Shown here piece after piece: positions 32,571-41,860 of a stretch of 64,000 nt of DNA (its first letter is position 1; every line of letters begins with the position of its first letter). The position numbers and the translations under genes were made by a program. The DNA comes from CAVQXR01 sp963717955 (lineage in GTDB: Bacteria; Actinomycetota; Thermoleophilia; Gaiellales; Gaiellaceae), in NCBI GenBank assembly GCA_963717955.1, contig CAVQXR010000001.1, positions 2,418,001 to 2,482,000 of the forward strand, given 5' to 3'. The notes below the pieces were generated by a model. The model searched no databases and was not told where the DNA came from. It saw only the letters and a program-made list of their open reading frames with translations.

Positions 32571-34027
32571 CAGCCAGGCGAGAGGGCGTTTTCACGTGAA
32601 AACGCTGCGACGGGAGCACGGCGCAGGACCAGGGTAAAGGAGGTGTTGGCCGGCTCGGAGCGCAGCTCGATCGATCCGCCCATGAGGTTGGCGAGCTCCC
32701 GGGCGATCGCAAGCCCGATCCCGCTCCCGAAGGCGGCGCCACCGTCCGCGCGGTAGAAGCGATCGAACACGCGCGCCTGGTCCTCCGGCCGGATCCCGGG
32801 GCCGTTGTCGTGAACCGACAGCTCGGCGCGGTCGATGAACACAGCCGTACCGACATCGACCTCCGTCCCGGGCGGGGTGTGGCGCAGCGCGTTCTCGATC
32901 AGTGAGCGCCCGACCTGCATGATCCGCTCCTCGTCGCCGAATGCGACCGCCTCACGCGCGATCACGCGGAGCCGGTGGCCGCTCGCCTCCGCGAGCGGTC
33001 CCAGCTCGTCGGTGAGCTCCCGCGCGACGCCTCCGAGGTCGACCGGCTCCGAGGTCACCCCCAGCTGATCGGCATCGAGGCGCGAGAGGTCGAGCAGGTC
33101 GGTCGCCAGCCGGGCGAGGCGATCGACCTGGCCGCGCGCCGTGTCGAGAAAGTCCCGGCGGGTCGTCTCGTCCATCTCCTCGTCGTCGAGGAGCTCGAGG
33201 AAGCCCCCGAGCGCGAACAGCGGCGTCCGGAGCTCGTGTGACGCGTTCGCGATGAACTCCCGGCGCGCGCGGTCCAGCTGCGAGAGCCGCACGCGCATCC
33301 GCTCGAACGCCTGCGCGAGATCCGCCAGCTCGTCGCGGGTAGCGTCGACCACCTCCGCCTCGAAGTCGCCGTCCGCGATCCGTTCCGCCGCGACCTCGAG
33401 CCGCCGGATGCGACCCGTGAGCCGCAGGGCGAGAAGCGCGCCGACGAGCCACGAGGCGGCGAGCGAGATGCCGCCGTAGAGCAGGAAGTCCCGCTTGATC
33501 AGCGCGACGGCGGCCAGGAGGTCGGTCATCGGCTCCGCGAGCAGGAGCACGAGGTCCGTCCCCTCGACCGGGACGCCGACCTCCGCCAGCTGCACGCCGT
33601 CGCGCTCGACCGTGCCCTTCGCGACGGCGCCGGACTCCGAGGCCTCGATCGCGAGCGCGTCGTCCTGGAGCACCTCGGACGCCGCGACCGGAGCGGAGTC
33701 CGCGATCGTGAGCAACTCGCCCGAGTCGAGGCGCCGGAAGACCACGATGCGCGCGTTCTGCTGGGTTGCGGCGAACTCGATCAGCGACTGGATCGTCGCC
33801 AGATCCGAGCGGGCAGAGCGCCGTACCGCTGTCACCAGCGGAACCGCAGACGGCCCCGGCTCGGCGAGCGCAGCCCGCTGGAGCTCACGGTAGCGCTCGC
33901 CGACGAGGCGCGATTCCAGTCGCGGCACGACCGCGAGGTAGACGATCCCGAGCGCCGCGGCCACGATCGCGAACAGGACGAGCCCGAGCTTGACGCTGAG
34001 GCTGCGCGGCGGCCAGATGGCTCGCAC
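32570..34027 (-). CDS. Sensor histidine kinase
   Basis: A 485-residue membrane sensor kinase. A first helix at residues ~13-32 and a second at ~170-195 enclose an extracytoplasmic sensor domain of ~135 residues. HAMP lies at ~195-250, the HisKA dimerisation helix with phospho-acceptor FIANASHELRTPLFAL near 263, and the HATPase_c domain with ENALRH (N box), DNGPGI (G1) and GSGIGLAIA (G2) at ~350-475. The last residues (AAFSRENALSPG) are encoded by a parS-like palindrome. The GTG start at 34027 is 9 nt after the response regulator stop. Confidence 0.93.
   Translation of the reverse strand: MRAIWPPRSLSVKLGLVLFAIVAAALGIVYLAVVPRLESRLVGERYRELQRAALAEPGPSAVPLVTAVRRSARSDLATIQSLIEFAATQQNARIVVFRRLDSGELLTIADSAPVAASEVLQDDALAIEASESGAVAKGTVERDGVQLAEVGVPVEGTDLVLLLAEPMTDLLAAVALIKRDFLLYGGISLAASWLVGALLALRLTGRIRRLEVAAERIADGDFEAEVVDATRDELADLAQAFERMRVRLSQLDRARREFIANASHELRTPLFALGGFLELLDDEEMDETTRRDFLDTARGQVDRLARLATDLLDLSRLDADQLGVTSEPVDLGGVARELTDELGPLAEASGHRLRVIAREAVAFGDEERIMQVGRSLIENALRHTPPGTEVDVGTAVFIDRAELSVHDNGPGIRPEDQARVFDRFYRADGGAAFGSGIGLAIARELANLMGGSIELRSEPANTSFTLVLRRAPVAAFSRENALSPG
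32584..32603. other. 20-bp perfect palindrome resembling parS
   Basis: GCGTTTTCACGTGAAAACGC is a perfect 20-bp palindrome within the last codons of the kinase gene. Its core TTTCACGTGAAA equals the core of the ParB site consensus TGTTTCACGTGAAACA; the outer two positions on each side differ. It is ~13 kb from parAB and ~18 kb from oriC. I found no other copy of this 12-bp core in the window. Confidence 0.5.
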
Positions 34028-34036
34028 CTCGGCTCC

Positions 34037-34735
34037 TCAGCGATCCCGGAAGCGGTACCCGACGCCCCGGACGGTGAAGATGAACTCCGGATCGCTCGGG
34101 TCACGCTCGATCTTCTCGCGCAGGTGCCGGATGTGCACGTCGATCGTCCGGGGATCCCGGTAATCGGCGCTCCCCCACAGCGACTCGAGCAGCTGCTGGC
34201 GCGAGTAGACACGGCCCGGATGGCCAGCGAGGACACGGAGCAGCTCGAACTCGACGTACGTCAGCTGCACCTGCTCGGCGTGTGCCTCGACCGACCGTCG
34301 CGCGAGGTCGACCCGCAGGTCGTCCATCTCGATCGTCTCGGTCCGGTCGGGCTGCGCGGACAGTTGGGCGCGGCGCAGGAGCGCCCGGACGCGGCTCCGG
34401 AACTCCCGGATCGAGAACGGCTTCGTGATGTAGTCGTCCGCGCCGATCTCGAGGCCCAGCACCTTGTCGACCTCGTCGTCCCGCGCGGTGAGCATGATGA
34501 TCGGCACCGTGCTCTGCGCCCGCACCCGCCTGCACACCTCGAGCCCGTCGACGCGTGGAAGCATGAGGTCGAGCACGATCAGGTCGATCTCGCCCGCCTC
34601 GAACCGCTCGAGGGCCTCCTCGCCGGTTCGCGCCTGGATCACGCGGTACCCCTCACGCTCGAGCGGGTACGTGAGAAGCTTCTGGACGGACTCCTCGTCG
34701 TCGACGAGGAGGATCGTTGCAGTGCCAGCCATCAT
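34037..34735 (-). CDS. OmpR-family response regulator
   Basis: A ~232-residue regulator: a receiver domain (residues ~5-120) with acidic pocket DDEE, phospho-acceptor in LIVLDLMLPRVDGLEV, LTAR (Thr) and KPF (Lys). A winged-helix DNA-binding domain follows (~135-230) with LTYVEFELLRVLAGHPGRVYSRQQLLE and TIDVHIRHLREKIE. It pairs with the kinase gene 9 nt downstream. ATG at 34735 (or the next codon) is chosen because the upstream extension has atypical composition. A TATAGT on the minus strand at 34778-34783 is a candidate -10. Confidence 0.93.
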   Translation of the reverse strand: MMAGTATILLVDDEESVQKLLTYPLEREGYRVIQARTGEEALERFEAGEIDLIVLDLMLPRVDGLEVCRRVRAQSTVPIIMLTARDDEVDKVLGLEIGADDYITKPFSIREFRSRVRALLRRAQLSAQPDRTETIEMDDLRVDLARRSVEAHAEQVQLTYVEFELLRVLAGHPGRVYSRQQLLESLWGSADYRDPRTIDVHIRHLREKIERDPSDPEFIFTVRGVGYRFRDR

Positions 34736-34776
34736 GCCCGGCGGTCTGGGCTGGACGGCCACGGACTCATCGAAAC

Positions 34777-34785
34777 TACTATAAC
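34777..34785. promoter_or_regulatory. Divergent promoter with -10-like TACTATAAC / TATAGT
   Basis: TATAAC (plus, 34780-34785) is 9 nt before the ATG at 34795. TATAGT (minus, 34783-34778) is 42 nt before the response regulator start. The two -10 elements overlap, coupling expression of the divergent genes. Confidence 0.45.
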
Positions 34786-34794
34786 CCCGCCCGC

Positions 34795-36700
34795 ATGGCC
34801 GACCCTTCTCCACGCGCGCCGTCCGGCCGGCGGTCGCGGCACCGGCGCGGCTCGCTGGAGCGTCCGGTCAGCGCCCGGATCTACCGCGCATCGCTCGTGC
34901 TCGTCGTGCTCCCGCTGCTCGTGCTCGCCTTCACGATCGGCCGTCCCGAGCCCTTGCCGAGGCCCGCCCTGCCGCCTTCCTTCGACACCGAGACGGCGAC
35001 ACGGCTCGCGGAGGAGTTCGCCGGCCTGTTCCCCGACCGCGTCGCCGGGGAACCCCGCTCGGCTCGAGGCCGTCGCCTGGCTCCGCGAGCGCCTCGAGGC
35101 GTACGGGCTCGAGGTGCGGGAGCAGCGCTTCACCGCGTCGATTCCGGACGTCGGGGAGGTGATGCTCGTCAACGTCATCGCACGGCCGCTCGCCGCGGGG
35201 CCGCGCAGGTCGCCGCAGGCGATCGCCGTGATCGCGGACTGGGACAACCTCGGACAGTCGCCGGGCCTCGACCGCAACGCATCCGGGACGGGCGCGCTCA
35301 TCGAGCTCGCCCGCGACTTCTCGACGATCACCGCTGCGCACACGATCGTCTTCATCGCGGCCGACGGCGGCTCGTACGGGAACCTGGGTGCCGCCGCGCT
35401 CGCGCAGGACCCGGCGTTCCAGGAGGCCACGCTCGCCGCCGTCGGCCTCGACAGCCTCGGCTCGACCGGGCGGATCCGGCTCATGCTCGCAGGTGATGAC
35501 GGCCGCTCTCCGTCGGGCGTCCTGGCCGCCACCGCGGACGTGAGCGTCCTGCGCCAGACGGGTGTCCGCGCCACGCACGCGAGCGGCCTCGAACAGCTGC
35601 TCGACCTCGCGTTCCCGTTCAGCCTCTACGACCAGGCGCCCCTGCTCGGCGACGGCGTCTCCGCGCTGGCCATCACGACCGCCGGGGAGCGGCCGCCTGC
35701 GCCCGCCGACGACCCGGCGACACTCGACCCGGTGCGGCTGCAGGCGGTCGGGCGGTCGGCCCAGGGTCTGGTCTCGTCGCTCGACACCGCCCTCGAGGCG
35801 GCGAGCGGCACCGAGTCCTTCATCTACCGGGACGGGCGGCTCCTGCGGGGCTTCGCGATCGCGTTCCTGTTGCTCGTGCTGCTCGTGCCGCCGATCCTCG
35901 CGACGGTCGATCTCGCCGCACGGCTACGCCGGCGCGGAGCCGCGCTCGGGCCGGCGTTGCGGAGCTACCGCAGCCGCCTCTCCGTCTGGCTGTTCGGCGG
36001 AGCGGTCGCCGCGATCTTCACCGCGGTCGGCCTGTTCCCGAACGAGGGCGACCGGCCGATCTCGCCGGACACGCCGGCCGCGCAGCACTGGCCGTCGGCC
36101 GCGATCGCATCGCTCGTCGTCATCGCAGGCCTCGGCTGGTTCGCGGCGAGGCTCCGTCTCGTCCCGCGCGGGCCGATCGAGCGCGTCGACGAGCTCGCCG
36201 GTCACGTGGTCGCGATGTTCGCGCTGTCCGCCGTCGCGATCGGGGTCGCGATCGTCAACCCGTACACGCTCCTCTTCGTGCTCCCGTCGCTGCACCTCTG
36301 GCTCTGGGCGCCCCACTTCCGCGAGCGGCCTGCGTGGCTCCGGTTGCTGCTCTACGCGGCTGGATTCGCCGGTCCGGTGGCGCTGGTCGCGGCGTTCGGG
36401 GTGCGGCTCGGGCTCGGGCTCGACGCGCCGTGGTACGTGGCGACCCTCTTCTCGGTCGGGTACGCCCCGTGGACCCTGTTCGTGCTACTCCTCGCCTGGG
36501 GGGCCGCCGCGGGGCAGATCGGCGCGGTCCTCTTCGGCCGGTACGCGCCGTATCCCTCCGAGGACGAGCGGCCCGAGCGCGGGCTCGTCCGCGAGTCGGT
36601 GCGACGGGCGGCGCTTCTCGTGCGGCGTGGCGGGCGGCGACCGAGGGAGGAGTGGGACGGCGGCCGGGATGGCGTCGGTCCGCCGACGCCGGTCAGCTGA
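34795..36700 (+). CDS. M28-like membrane protein lacking catalytic residues, frame broken once
   Basis: Repairing one extra G in the GGGG run at 35047-35050 gives a ~634-residue protein. It has one N-terminal helix (SLVLVVLPLLVLAFTIG), an M28 peptidase-like domain (~80-340), then about seven helices. The M28 fold shows in EAVAWLRERLEAYGLEVREQ and DRNASGTGALIELARDF. However the first ligand His of the usual HYD is Asp (IADWDN), and the catalytic Glu-Glu pair is replaced (AADGGSYGNLGA). It is therefore probably not a zinc peptidase. The role is unknown; it is divergent from the two-component genes. Confidence 0.72.
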
Positions 36701-37901
36701 GCGTCAGAAAGCGCACGTCGGCCCCTGCTTCGAGCATCCCCTGGCCGCGTGGCACGACCACGATCGCGTCCGCCCGGGCGGCCGCCGCGATCATGTGCGA
36801 CTCCTGGCCCGTCACCGGGTGGAGCACGACATCCTCGTCCGGCCGCTCCGTCCGGGCGCGCACGAACTCGTCCCGCTCGGCGTTCCGCGCGACCGGAGCA
36901 CCGAGCAGACCGCGCGCGAACCGCGGAAGGGGATCCGGTCGCCCCAGGAGCGCATCGATCGCCGGGCGCACGAGCACCTCGAAGCAGACGAGTGCCGACA
37001 CCGGATTCCCGGGGAGGTTGAAGACGAGGTGGTTTCGCCGGACGCCGAACGCGACCGGCTTCCCGGGCTTCATCGCGACGCCCCAGAACACCTCCTCCAC
37101 GCGGAGCGCCGCCTGCACCTTCCGGACGAGGTCGTGCGTGCCGACCGACGCGCCGCCCGAGGTGACCAGCATGTCGAACCCGAGCAGGGCCTTCTCCATC
37201 GCTCTACGATGTTCCTCCTCGTCGTCGGGCACGATCCCGAGCTGCGCCGGCACGGCGCCGGCCGCCGTCAGCTGACCGGCGAGCATCAGGCCGTTCGACT
37301 CGTAGATCTCCCCCGCCTCGAGCGGCTCCCCGGCACGGCGCAGCTCGCTGCCCGTCACGAGGATGCCCACGCGCGGCCGTTTCACGCACTGGAGCTCGGC
37401 CACCCCGGCCGCCGCCAGCGCTCCCACCTGCGCGGCGCCGAGAAGCGATCCCGGCTCGAGGACGACGGCCCCGGCCGCGATGTCACCCGCCCGCGGCCGC
37501 ACGTTCGCCCCCGCAGTCACGGGCTCGCGGATCTCCACCGCGCCGTCGCCCGGCGACGTCAGCTCGATGGGGACGACGGCGTCGGCGCCGTCCGGGACGA
37601 CACCGCCGGTCGCGATCGCGATCGCCTCTCCGCTCCGAAGCGTCGCGCCGCTCGGTGAGCCCGCGGCCGCCTCTCCCGCGATGCGCAGGCGCACGGGGGT
37701 CGCAGCCGTGTCCGCCGCGACCACCGCGAACCCGTCCATCGCGGAGCTCGGGAACGGGGGGAGGTCGACCGCGGCCCGTGCCGGTTCGGCCAGCACCCGT
37801 CCGAACGCGCGCTCGATCGGCACCCGCTCGGGATCGAGGCGCCTGGCGCGCTCGACGATCAGCCGCTGCGCTTCGGAGACGCCGATCAGACTCCCGTCCA
37901 C
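36693..37901 (-). CDS. moeA: Molybdopterin molybdenumtransferase
   Basis: A 402-residue MoeA that inserts molybdate into adenylated molybdopterin. RVLAEPARAAVDLPPFPSSAMDGFAV near residue 45, IATGGVVPDGADAVVPIE near 100, RPRVGILVTGSELRRAGEPL near 178, TSGGASVGTHDLVRK near 245 and FNLPGNPVSALVCFE near 295 are the family motifs. The GTG at 37901 is chosen because the next in-frame codons match the family and the upstream extension reads into the glycosyltransferase gene. With moaC and mog at 28 kb it shows Moco synthesis, in line with the molybdoenzyme at 10 kb. Confidence 0.93.
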   Translation of the reverse strand: MDGSLIGVSEAQRLIVERARRLDPERVPIERAFGRVLAEPARAAVDLPPFPSSAMDGFAVVAADTAATPVRLRIAGEAAAGSPSGATLRSGEAIAIATGGVVPDGADAVVPIELTSPGDGAVEIREPVTAGANVRPRAGDIAAGAVVLEPGSLLGAAQVGALAAAGVAELQCVKRPRVGILVTGSELRRAGEPLEAGEIYESNGLMLAGQLTAAGAVPAQLGIVPDDEEEHRRAMEKALLGFDMLVTSGGASVGTHDLVRKVQAALRVEEVFWGVAMKPGKPVAFGVRRNHLVFNLPGNPVSALVCFEVLVRPAIDALLGRPDPLPRFARGLLGAPVARNAERDEFVRARTERPDEDVVLHPVTGQESHMIAAAARADAIVVVPRGQGMLEAGADVRFLTLS

Positions 37902-37911
37902 GAGCGGGAAT

Positions 37912-39165
37912 CTACAGGGGCACGGCGTCTCGGAGGAGGTAGGCGGAGATGCCGATCGCGAGGATCTGCGCCATCCTGTCCTCCTCCACGGCCGCGAGCG
38001 GTACGGCCCAGACCGCGTACCACGGAACCAGCCACGGCGTCGCGACCAGGAGCAGCCCGGCGGTGAGCCCGAGCCGCACGCGACCCCTCCAGGCTTCGCG
38101 CAGCAAGAGCGCGTAGGCGACCAGGAACAGGCCGCCCATGAGCAGCGCCGCCCCATCCTCCGAGATTCCGAGGCCGGACAGCCGGTGGGGGATGCTGTAG
38201 ACGGCCTGCTTCTCGAGGTTGCGAACGAGCGGCACCACCGAGCCGACCCACTCCGACCCGTAGCGCCAGAACGAGACGCCGAGCAGGATCCCGACAGCCG
38301 CGGCGAAGCCGAGATGGCTCACCGGCCGGCCGGTTCCTCTGGCCTCGGCGGCACGCAGCCCGAGGAACACGACCGGCACCCACTTGATCGCGATCGACAG
38401 GGCCCAGGCGGCACCCGCGAGCTGGCGGCGTCCGGACGCCGCCAGGGCGAGCGCGGCGAGGACGAGTGCCATCATCAGCGCATCGTTGTGGCCGCCGCCC
38501 GCGAAGTGCACCGCGAGCAACGGGTTCCACCCGACGAACGCGGCGGCGAATCCGGGCCACCGGCCCAGGCGCGCCGCGAGCAGCGTGAGCGCGACCATCG
38601 ACAGGGTCGCGACGGCCCGGAACGTCCACGCCGCACCGCCGCCCGAGTCGCCTGCGGTGGCGGCGACGGCCTCGGTCGCGAGGGTGAACGCGGGCCCGTA
38701 CACGCTCGTCGTGTCGCGCCAGTCCTCGCCCATCCGCGCGTACCCCGGATCCGACGGGAACGCGTCCGGAGGCGTCTCGTACGGATTCTCGCCGAGCACG
38801 GCCGGGATCCGACCGTAGGCCCAGTACGTGTAGGCATCGGTCGAGAGCAGTAGCGGTCCCGCCAGAGGAAGCACCTGGATCGCGATCGCCACCGCCAGGA
38901 CCGCCCGGGTCGAGGACATCCGTCCATGGAGCAGCCAGACGCCTGCCACGTAGGCGACGAAGGCGGCGGCCATCGCCGCGAGGTACAGCCACGACCAGCC
39001 GTGATCCGTGCCGGTGTGATCGGGCGAGAGCGGCGACGCGCCCGGCCAGGCGGCCGCGACGGCGACCGCGAGCAGAGACAGGACCGCGATGCCGGCAGCG
39101 AGCGCGCCGGGCGGGGGGCGGTCAGCGACGGCCGAGGTCGCGGCGGCCGGCTCGGGTACGGCCAT
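37912..39165 (-). CDS. GT-C type membrane glycosyltransferase (DUF2029/MptB-like)
   Basis: A 417-residue polytopic protein with about 11-12 hydrophobic helices. The first luminal loop has LLLSTDAYTYWAYGRIPAVLGENPYETPP (residues ~104-132), the acidic YxYxxYGR-type motif of polyprenol-phosphate-mannose-dependent mannosyltransferases. HFAGGGHNDALMMALVL near 220 is another conserved loop. It likely transfers a sugar from a lipid carrier to an envelope glycan on the outer face of the membrane. Acceptor and sugar are not known. It lies between moeA (10 nt) and the PBP gene (6 nt), all on the minus strand. Confidence 0.72.
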   Translation of the reverse strand: MAVPEPAAATSAVADRPPPGALAAGIAVLSLLAVAVAAAWPGASPLSPDHTGTDHGWSWLYLAAMAAAFVAYVAGVWLLHGRMSSTRAVLAVAIAIQVLPLAGPLLLSTDAYTYWAYGRIPAVLGENPYETPPDAFPSDPGYARMGEDWRDTTSVYGPAFTLATEAVAATAGDSGGGAAWTFRAVATLSMVALTLLAARLGRWPGFAAAFVGWNPLLAVHFAGGGHNDALMMALVLAALALAASGRRQLAGAAWALSIAIKWVPVVFLGLRAAEARGTGRPVSHLGFAAAVGILLGVSFWRYGSEWVGSVVPLVRNLEKQAVYSIPHRLSGLGISEDGAALLMGGLFLVAYALLLREAWRGRVRLGLTAGLLLVATPWLVPWYAVWAVPLAAVEEDRMAQILAIGISAYLLRDAVPL

Positions 39166-39171
39166 CGTGCA

Positions 39172-41358
39172 CTAGTCCGGCGGGGGCGGCGGGGGCGGCG
39201 GCTCCGTCGTCGACGGGCCCGTGGTGGGAGGCGGCTCCGTCGCGGAGGGCGGCTCCGTGGGGACGGTGATCGTCCCGGGCGGCCCGGTCGTGCCCGGGTC
39301 TGGTTTCGTCTCCGTCGTGTCCGTCTTCGTCGTGTCGGTCTCCGTTGTCGAGGTGTCGCCCTCGAGCTGATACTGGCCGTCCCACGGCCGCCAGATCATC
39401 GGGATCTCCGGGAGGAGGAAGTCGACGATCGGCGCGCCTGCGAGCGCCTGCGAGACGAACAGGTTCCAGATGATCGCCGGGAACGAGCCGCCCGAGACCG
39501 AGATCCCGTGCACGTTCGTCATCTCGATCTTGGCGTTCGGATACCCGATCCACACGGCCGTCGAGAGCGTCGGCGTGTAACCGGCGAACCACGCGTCGGT
39601 GTGGTCGTCGGTCGTGCCCGTCTTACCGGCCGCCGGACGGCCGAGGGCGGCCCTCGTTCCGGTGCCGGACTGGACGTTCGCCTCGAGCACGCGCGTCACG
39701 TGATAGGCCACCGCCTCCTCGAGCACCCGCTTCGGCTTCGGGCGGCCGAGCTGCGATCCCTTCAGGATCTCGCCGCCGGGGAGCTCGACTCTCCGGATCG
39801 CGAACGGCTCGCGGTAGACGCCCCCCGCCGCTAGCGTCGCGTATGCCGACGCCATGTCGAGGACGGTGACCTCGTTCGACCCGAGCCCGATCGAGGCGAC
39901 CGGCTTGAGCGGCGAGCGTATGCCCATGTCGCGGGCGATCTTGGCGACGTTCTCGGGGCCGACGTCCAGGGTCAGCCGCGCGTACACGGAGTTGTCCGAG
40001 CGCAGGGTCGCCTCGGTGAGGGTCGAGAGACCGTAGTAGCTGTTGTCGAACGTCTTCGGCTCCCACGGTTCGCTCTGCGGGTCGGGTTGCCAGCGAAACG
40101 GGGCGGACACGTAGGTCGTCGTGTCGGGGTTGACCCCGCGACGGATCGCCTCGGTGAGCACGAACGTCTTGAATGCGGACCCTGCCTGCCGCCGTCCCTG
40201 GGCCGCGAGATTGAACTCCGACGTCCGACTGCCGGGCGACACCGAGGCCATCGCGCGGATTGCCCCGTTCGCCGGATTGATCGAGACGATGGCGGCGGAC
40301 GGGTCGGTGGAGACGTTCAGGGTGTTGCGGATCGCCTCCTTCGCCAGGCGCTGGAAGCGCGGGTCGATCGTCGTGTAGATCCGGAGCCCGCCGCTGCGCA
40401 CGAAGCTCGCCCCGTAGAGGCGGATGAGCTGGTCGCGGACGAAGCTGAAGAAGAACGGCTCCCTCACCTCGCTGTAGAGCCGCCCGGGACGCAGCTCGAT
40501 CGGCGACGCGACCGCCTTCTCGTACTGGCCGGCGCCGATGTCGCCGGCGGCGAGCATCGCGGCTAGCACCTCGTTGCGGCGGACGAACGCGTCCTCCTGG
40601 CGACGGAACGGATCGTAGGCGGACGGCGCCTGCGGCATGCCGGCGATCAGCGCGGCCTCGGCGATCGTGAGGTCGGCGGCGGACTTCGAGAAGTACGTCT
40701 GCGAGGCCGCCTCGACACCGTAGGCGCGGTTGCCGTAGTACACCTGGTTCATGTAGGTCTCGAGGATCCAATCCCGACCGCGCGCGTCGTAGAGCTTCAG
40801 CGACAGGCACGCCTCCTTCAGCTTGCGCTCGAACGTCCGCTCGGTGCCCACCGGCTGGTAGAGGTTGCGGACGAGCTGCATCGTGATCGTCGATCCGCCC
40901 TGGACGACCTCCTGTGCCTTGACGTTCTCGACGGCGGCGCGCAGAACGCCCTTGTAATCGAGCGCACCGTGCTCCCAGAATCGCCGGTCCTCGATCGCCA
41001 CGGTGGCGTGCGGCAGCCATGCGCCCATCTGATCCATCGTGAGCGGCTGGCGGTTTCTCTCCGCCTCGATGGTGCCGAGGAACGACCCGTCGGCGGCGTA
41101 GACGAACGAGTTCTGGCCGATGTCGATCTGGGCCAGGGAGGCGAGCGTGCAGGAGTTCTTGAAGCCCTCGACCGTGCTGAACGCTCCCGCGGCGACGGCG
41201 ACCACGCCGCCGAGTGAGACGACGATGACCGCGGCGAGCGCGGCGCGACGGCCCGCTCTGGAGCGCCGACGACGCTCGCGGCGCCGGCGTCGCGCGCGGC
41301 GCCGTGCGTCGAAGGGGCTCAGATGACCGTTCCCGTGATCTCCGTTCGAGCCGGCCAT
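39172..41358 (-). CDS. Class A penicillin-binding protein (PBP1A-like)
   Basis: A 728-residue bifunctional peptidoglycan synthase. After a very basic cytoplasmic tail (residues ~17-40) and one membrane helix (~41-62), the GT51 transglycosylase domain shows ATVAIEDRRFWEHGALDYKGVLRA and VVQGGSTITMQLVRNLY. The transpeptidase has SAFK (SxxK) near residue 395, SDN (SxN) near 452 and KTGTT (KTG) near 580. The last ~65 residues are a Thr/Pro/Glu-rich tail. The ATG at 41358 opens the frame. Confidence 0.95.
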   Translation of the reverse strand: MAGSNGDHGNGHLSPFDARRRARRRRRERRRRSRAGRRAALAAVIVVSLGGVVAVAAGAFSTVEGFKNSCTLASLAQIDIGQNSFVYAADGSFLGTIEAERNRQPLTMDQMGAWLPHATVAIEDRRFWEHGALDYKGVLRAAVENVKAQEVVQGGSTITMQLVRNLYQPVGTERTFERKLKEACLSLKLYDARGRDWILETYMNQVYYGNRAYGVEAASQTYFSKSAADLTIAEAALIAGMPQAPSAYDPFRRQEDAFVRRNEVLAAMLAAGDIGAGQYEKAVASPIELRPGRLYSEVREPFFFSFVRDQLIRLYGASFVRSGGLRIYTTIDPRFQRLAKEAIRNTLNVSTDPSAAIVSINPANGAIRAMASVSPGSRTSEFNLAAQGRRQAGSAFKTFVLTEAIRRGVNPDTTTYVSAPFRWQPDPQSEPWEPKTFDNSYYGLSTLTEATLRSDNSVYARLTLDVGPENVAKIARDMGIRSPLKPVASIGLGSNEVTVLDMASAYATLAAGGVYREPFAIRRVELPGGEILKGSQLGRPKPKRVLEEAVAYHVTRVLEANVQSGTGTRAALGRPAAGKTGTTDDHTDAWFAGYTPTLSTAVWIGYPNAKIEMTNVHGISVSGGSFPAIIWNLFVSQALAGAPIVDFLLPEIPMIWRPWDGQYQLEGDTSTTETDTTKTDTTETKPDPGTTGPPGTITVPTEPPSATEPPPTTGPSTTEPPPPPPPPD

Positions 41359-41412
41359 CCTCTCCAGACGAGGGTACCTGACGGGCCGCGGGCCGCGGCC
41401 GACACTCCTTCG

Positions 41413-41817
41413 TCAGAAGGGCAGTGGCTTCCTGCCGGCGAATCCCTCGTCGAGGCCGTGCCAGAATCCGAGCTCCGCCTCGCCGAGATGCCAGCAGAGC
41501 AGCACCGTCCCGCCCGTGTCGGGATGGACGGTCGGGAAATCGAGCAGCCCGCGGTCGAGGTCCTTCACCTGGACGCCGGCCTCGTCGAACCGGCGGAGGA
41601 TCGAGCCGAGCTCCTCGGAGGCGCGGTCGAGACGTTCCTGCACGGCGTTGGCGTGGGCGGCGTCGAGGCCGCCACCGTTTCCCGCGGCCGTGCGCCGGAC
41701 GTCGGTCAGCGCCGAGCGGGCAGCCTCGAGCTGCGCGGAGGCGTCGCTCATCCTCCGGGCGAGCGGTGCCAGCTCCTCGAGCGCTCGGCGGGCCTCGTCG
41801 ACCGTGAAGTGCTTCAT
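41413..41817 (-). CDS. DUF2203 family protein
   Basis: A 134-residue protein of the DUF2203 family: FTVDEARRALEELAPLARRM at the start, a helical middle, and the conserved end VKDLDRGLLDFPTVH ... VLLCWHLGEAELGFWHGLDEGFAGRKPL. The function of this family is unknown. The ATG at 41817 has a GGGAG ribosome-binding site 7 nt upstream and TATCCA as a possible -10, so an N-terminal extension to 41943 is rejected. Confidence 0.82.
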   Translation of the reverse strand: MKHFTVDEARRALEELAPLARRMSDASAQLEAARSALTDVRRTAAGNGGGLDAAHANAVQERLDRASEELGSILRRFDEAGVQVKDLDRGLLDFPTVHPDTGGTVLLCWHLGEAELGFWHGLDEGFAGRKPLPF

Positions 41818-41860
41818 GCGGACGCTCCCGCGTGGTTGGATACAGCTGCCCCATCCTCTC

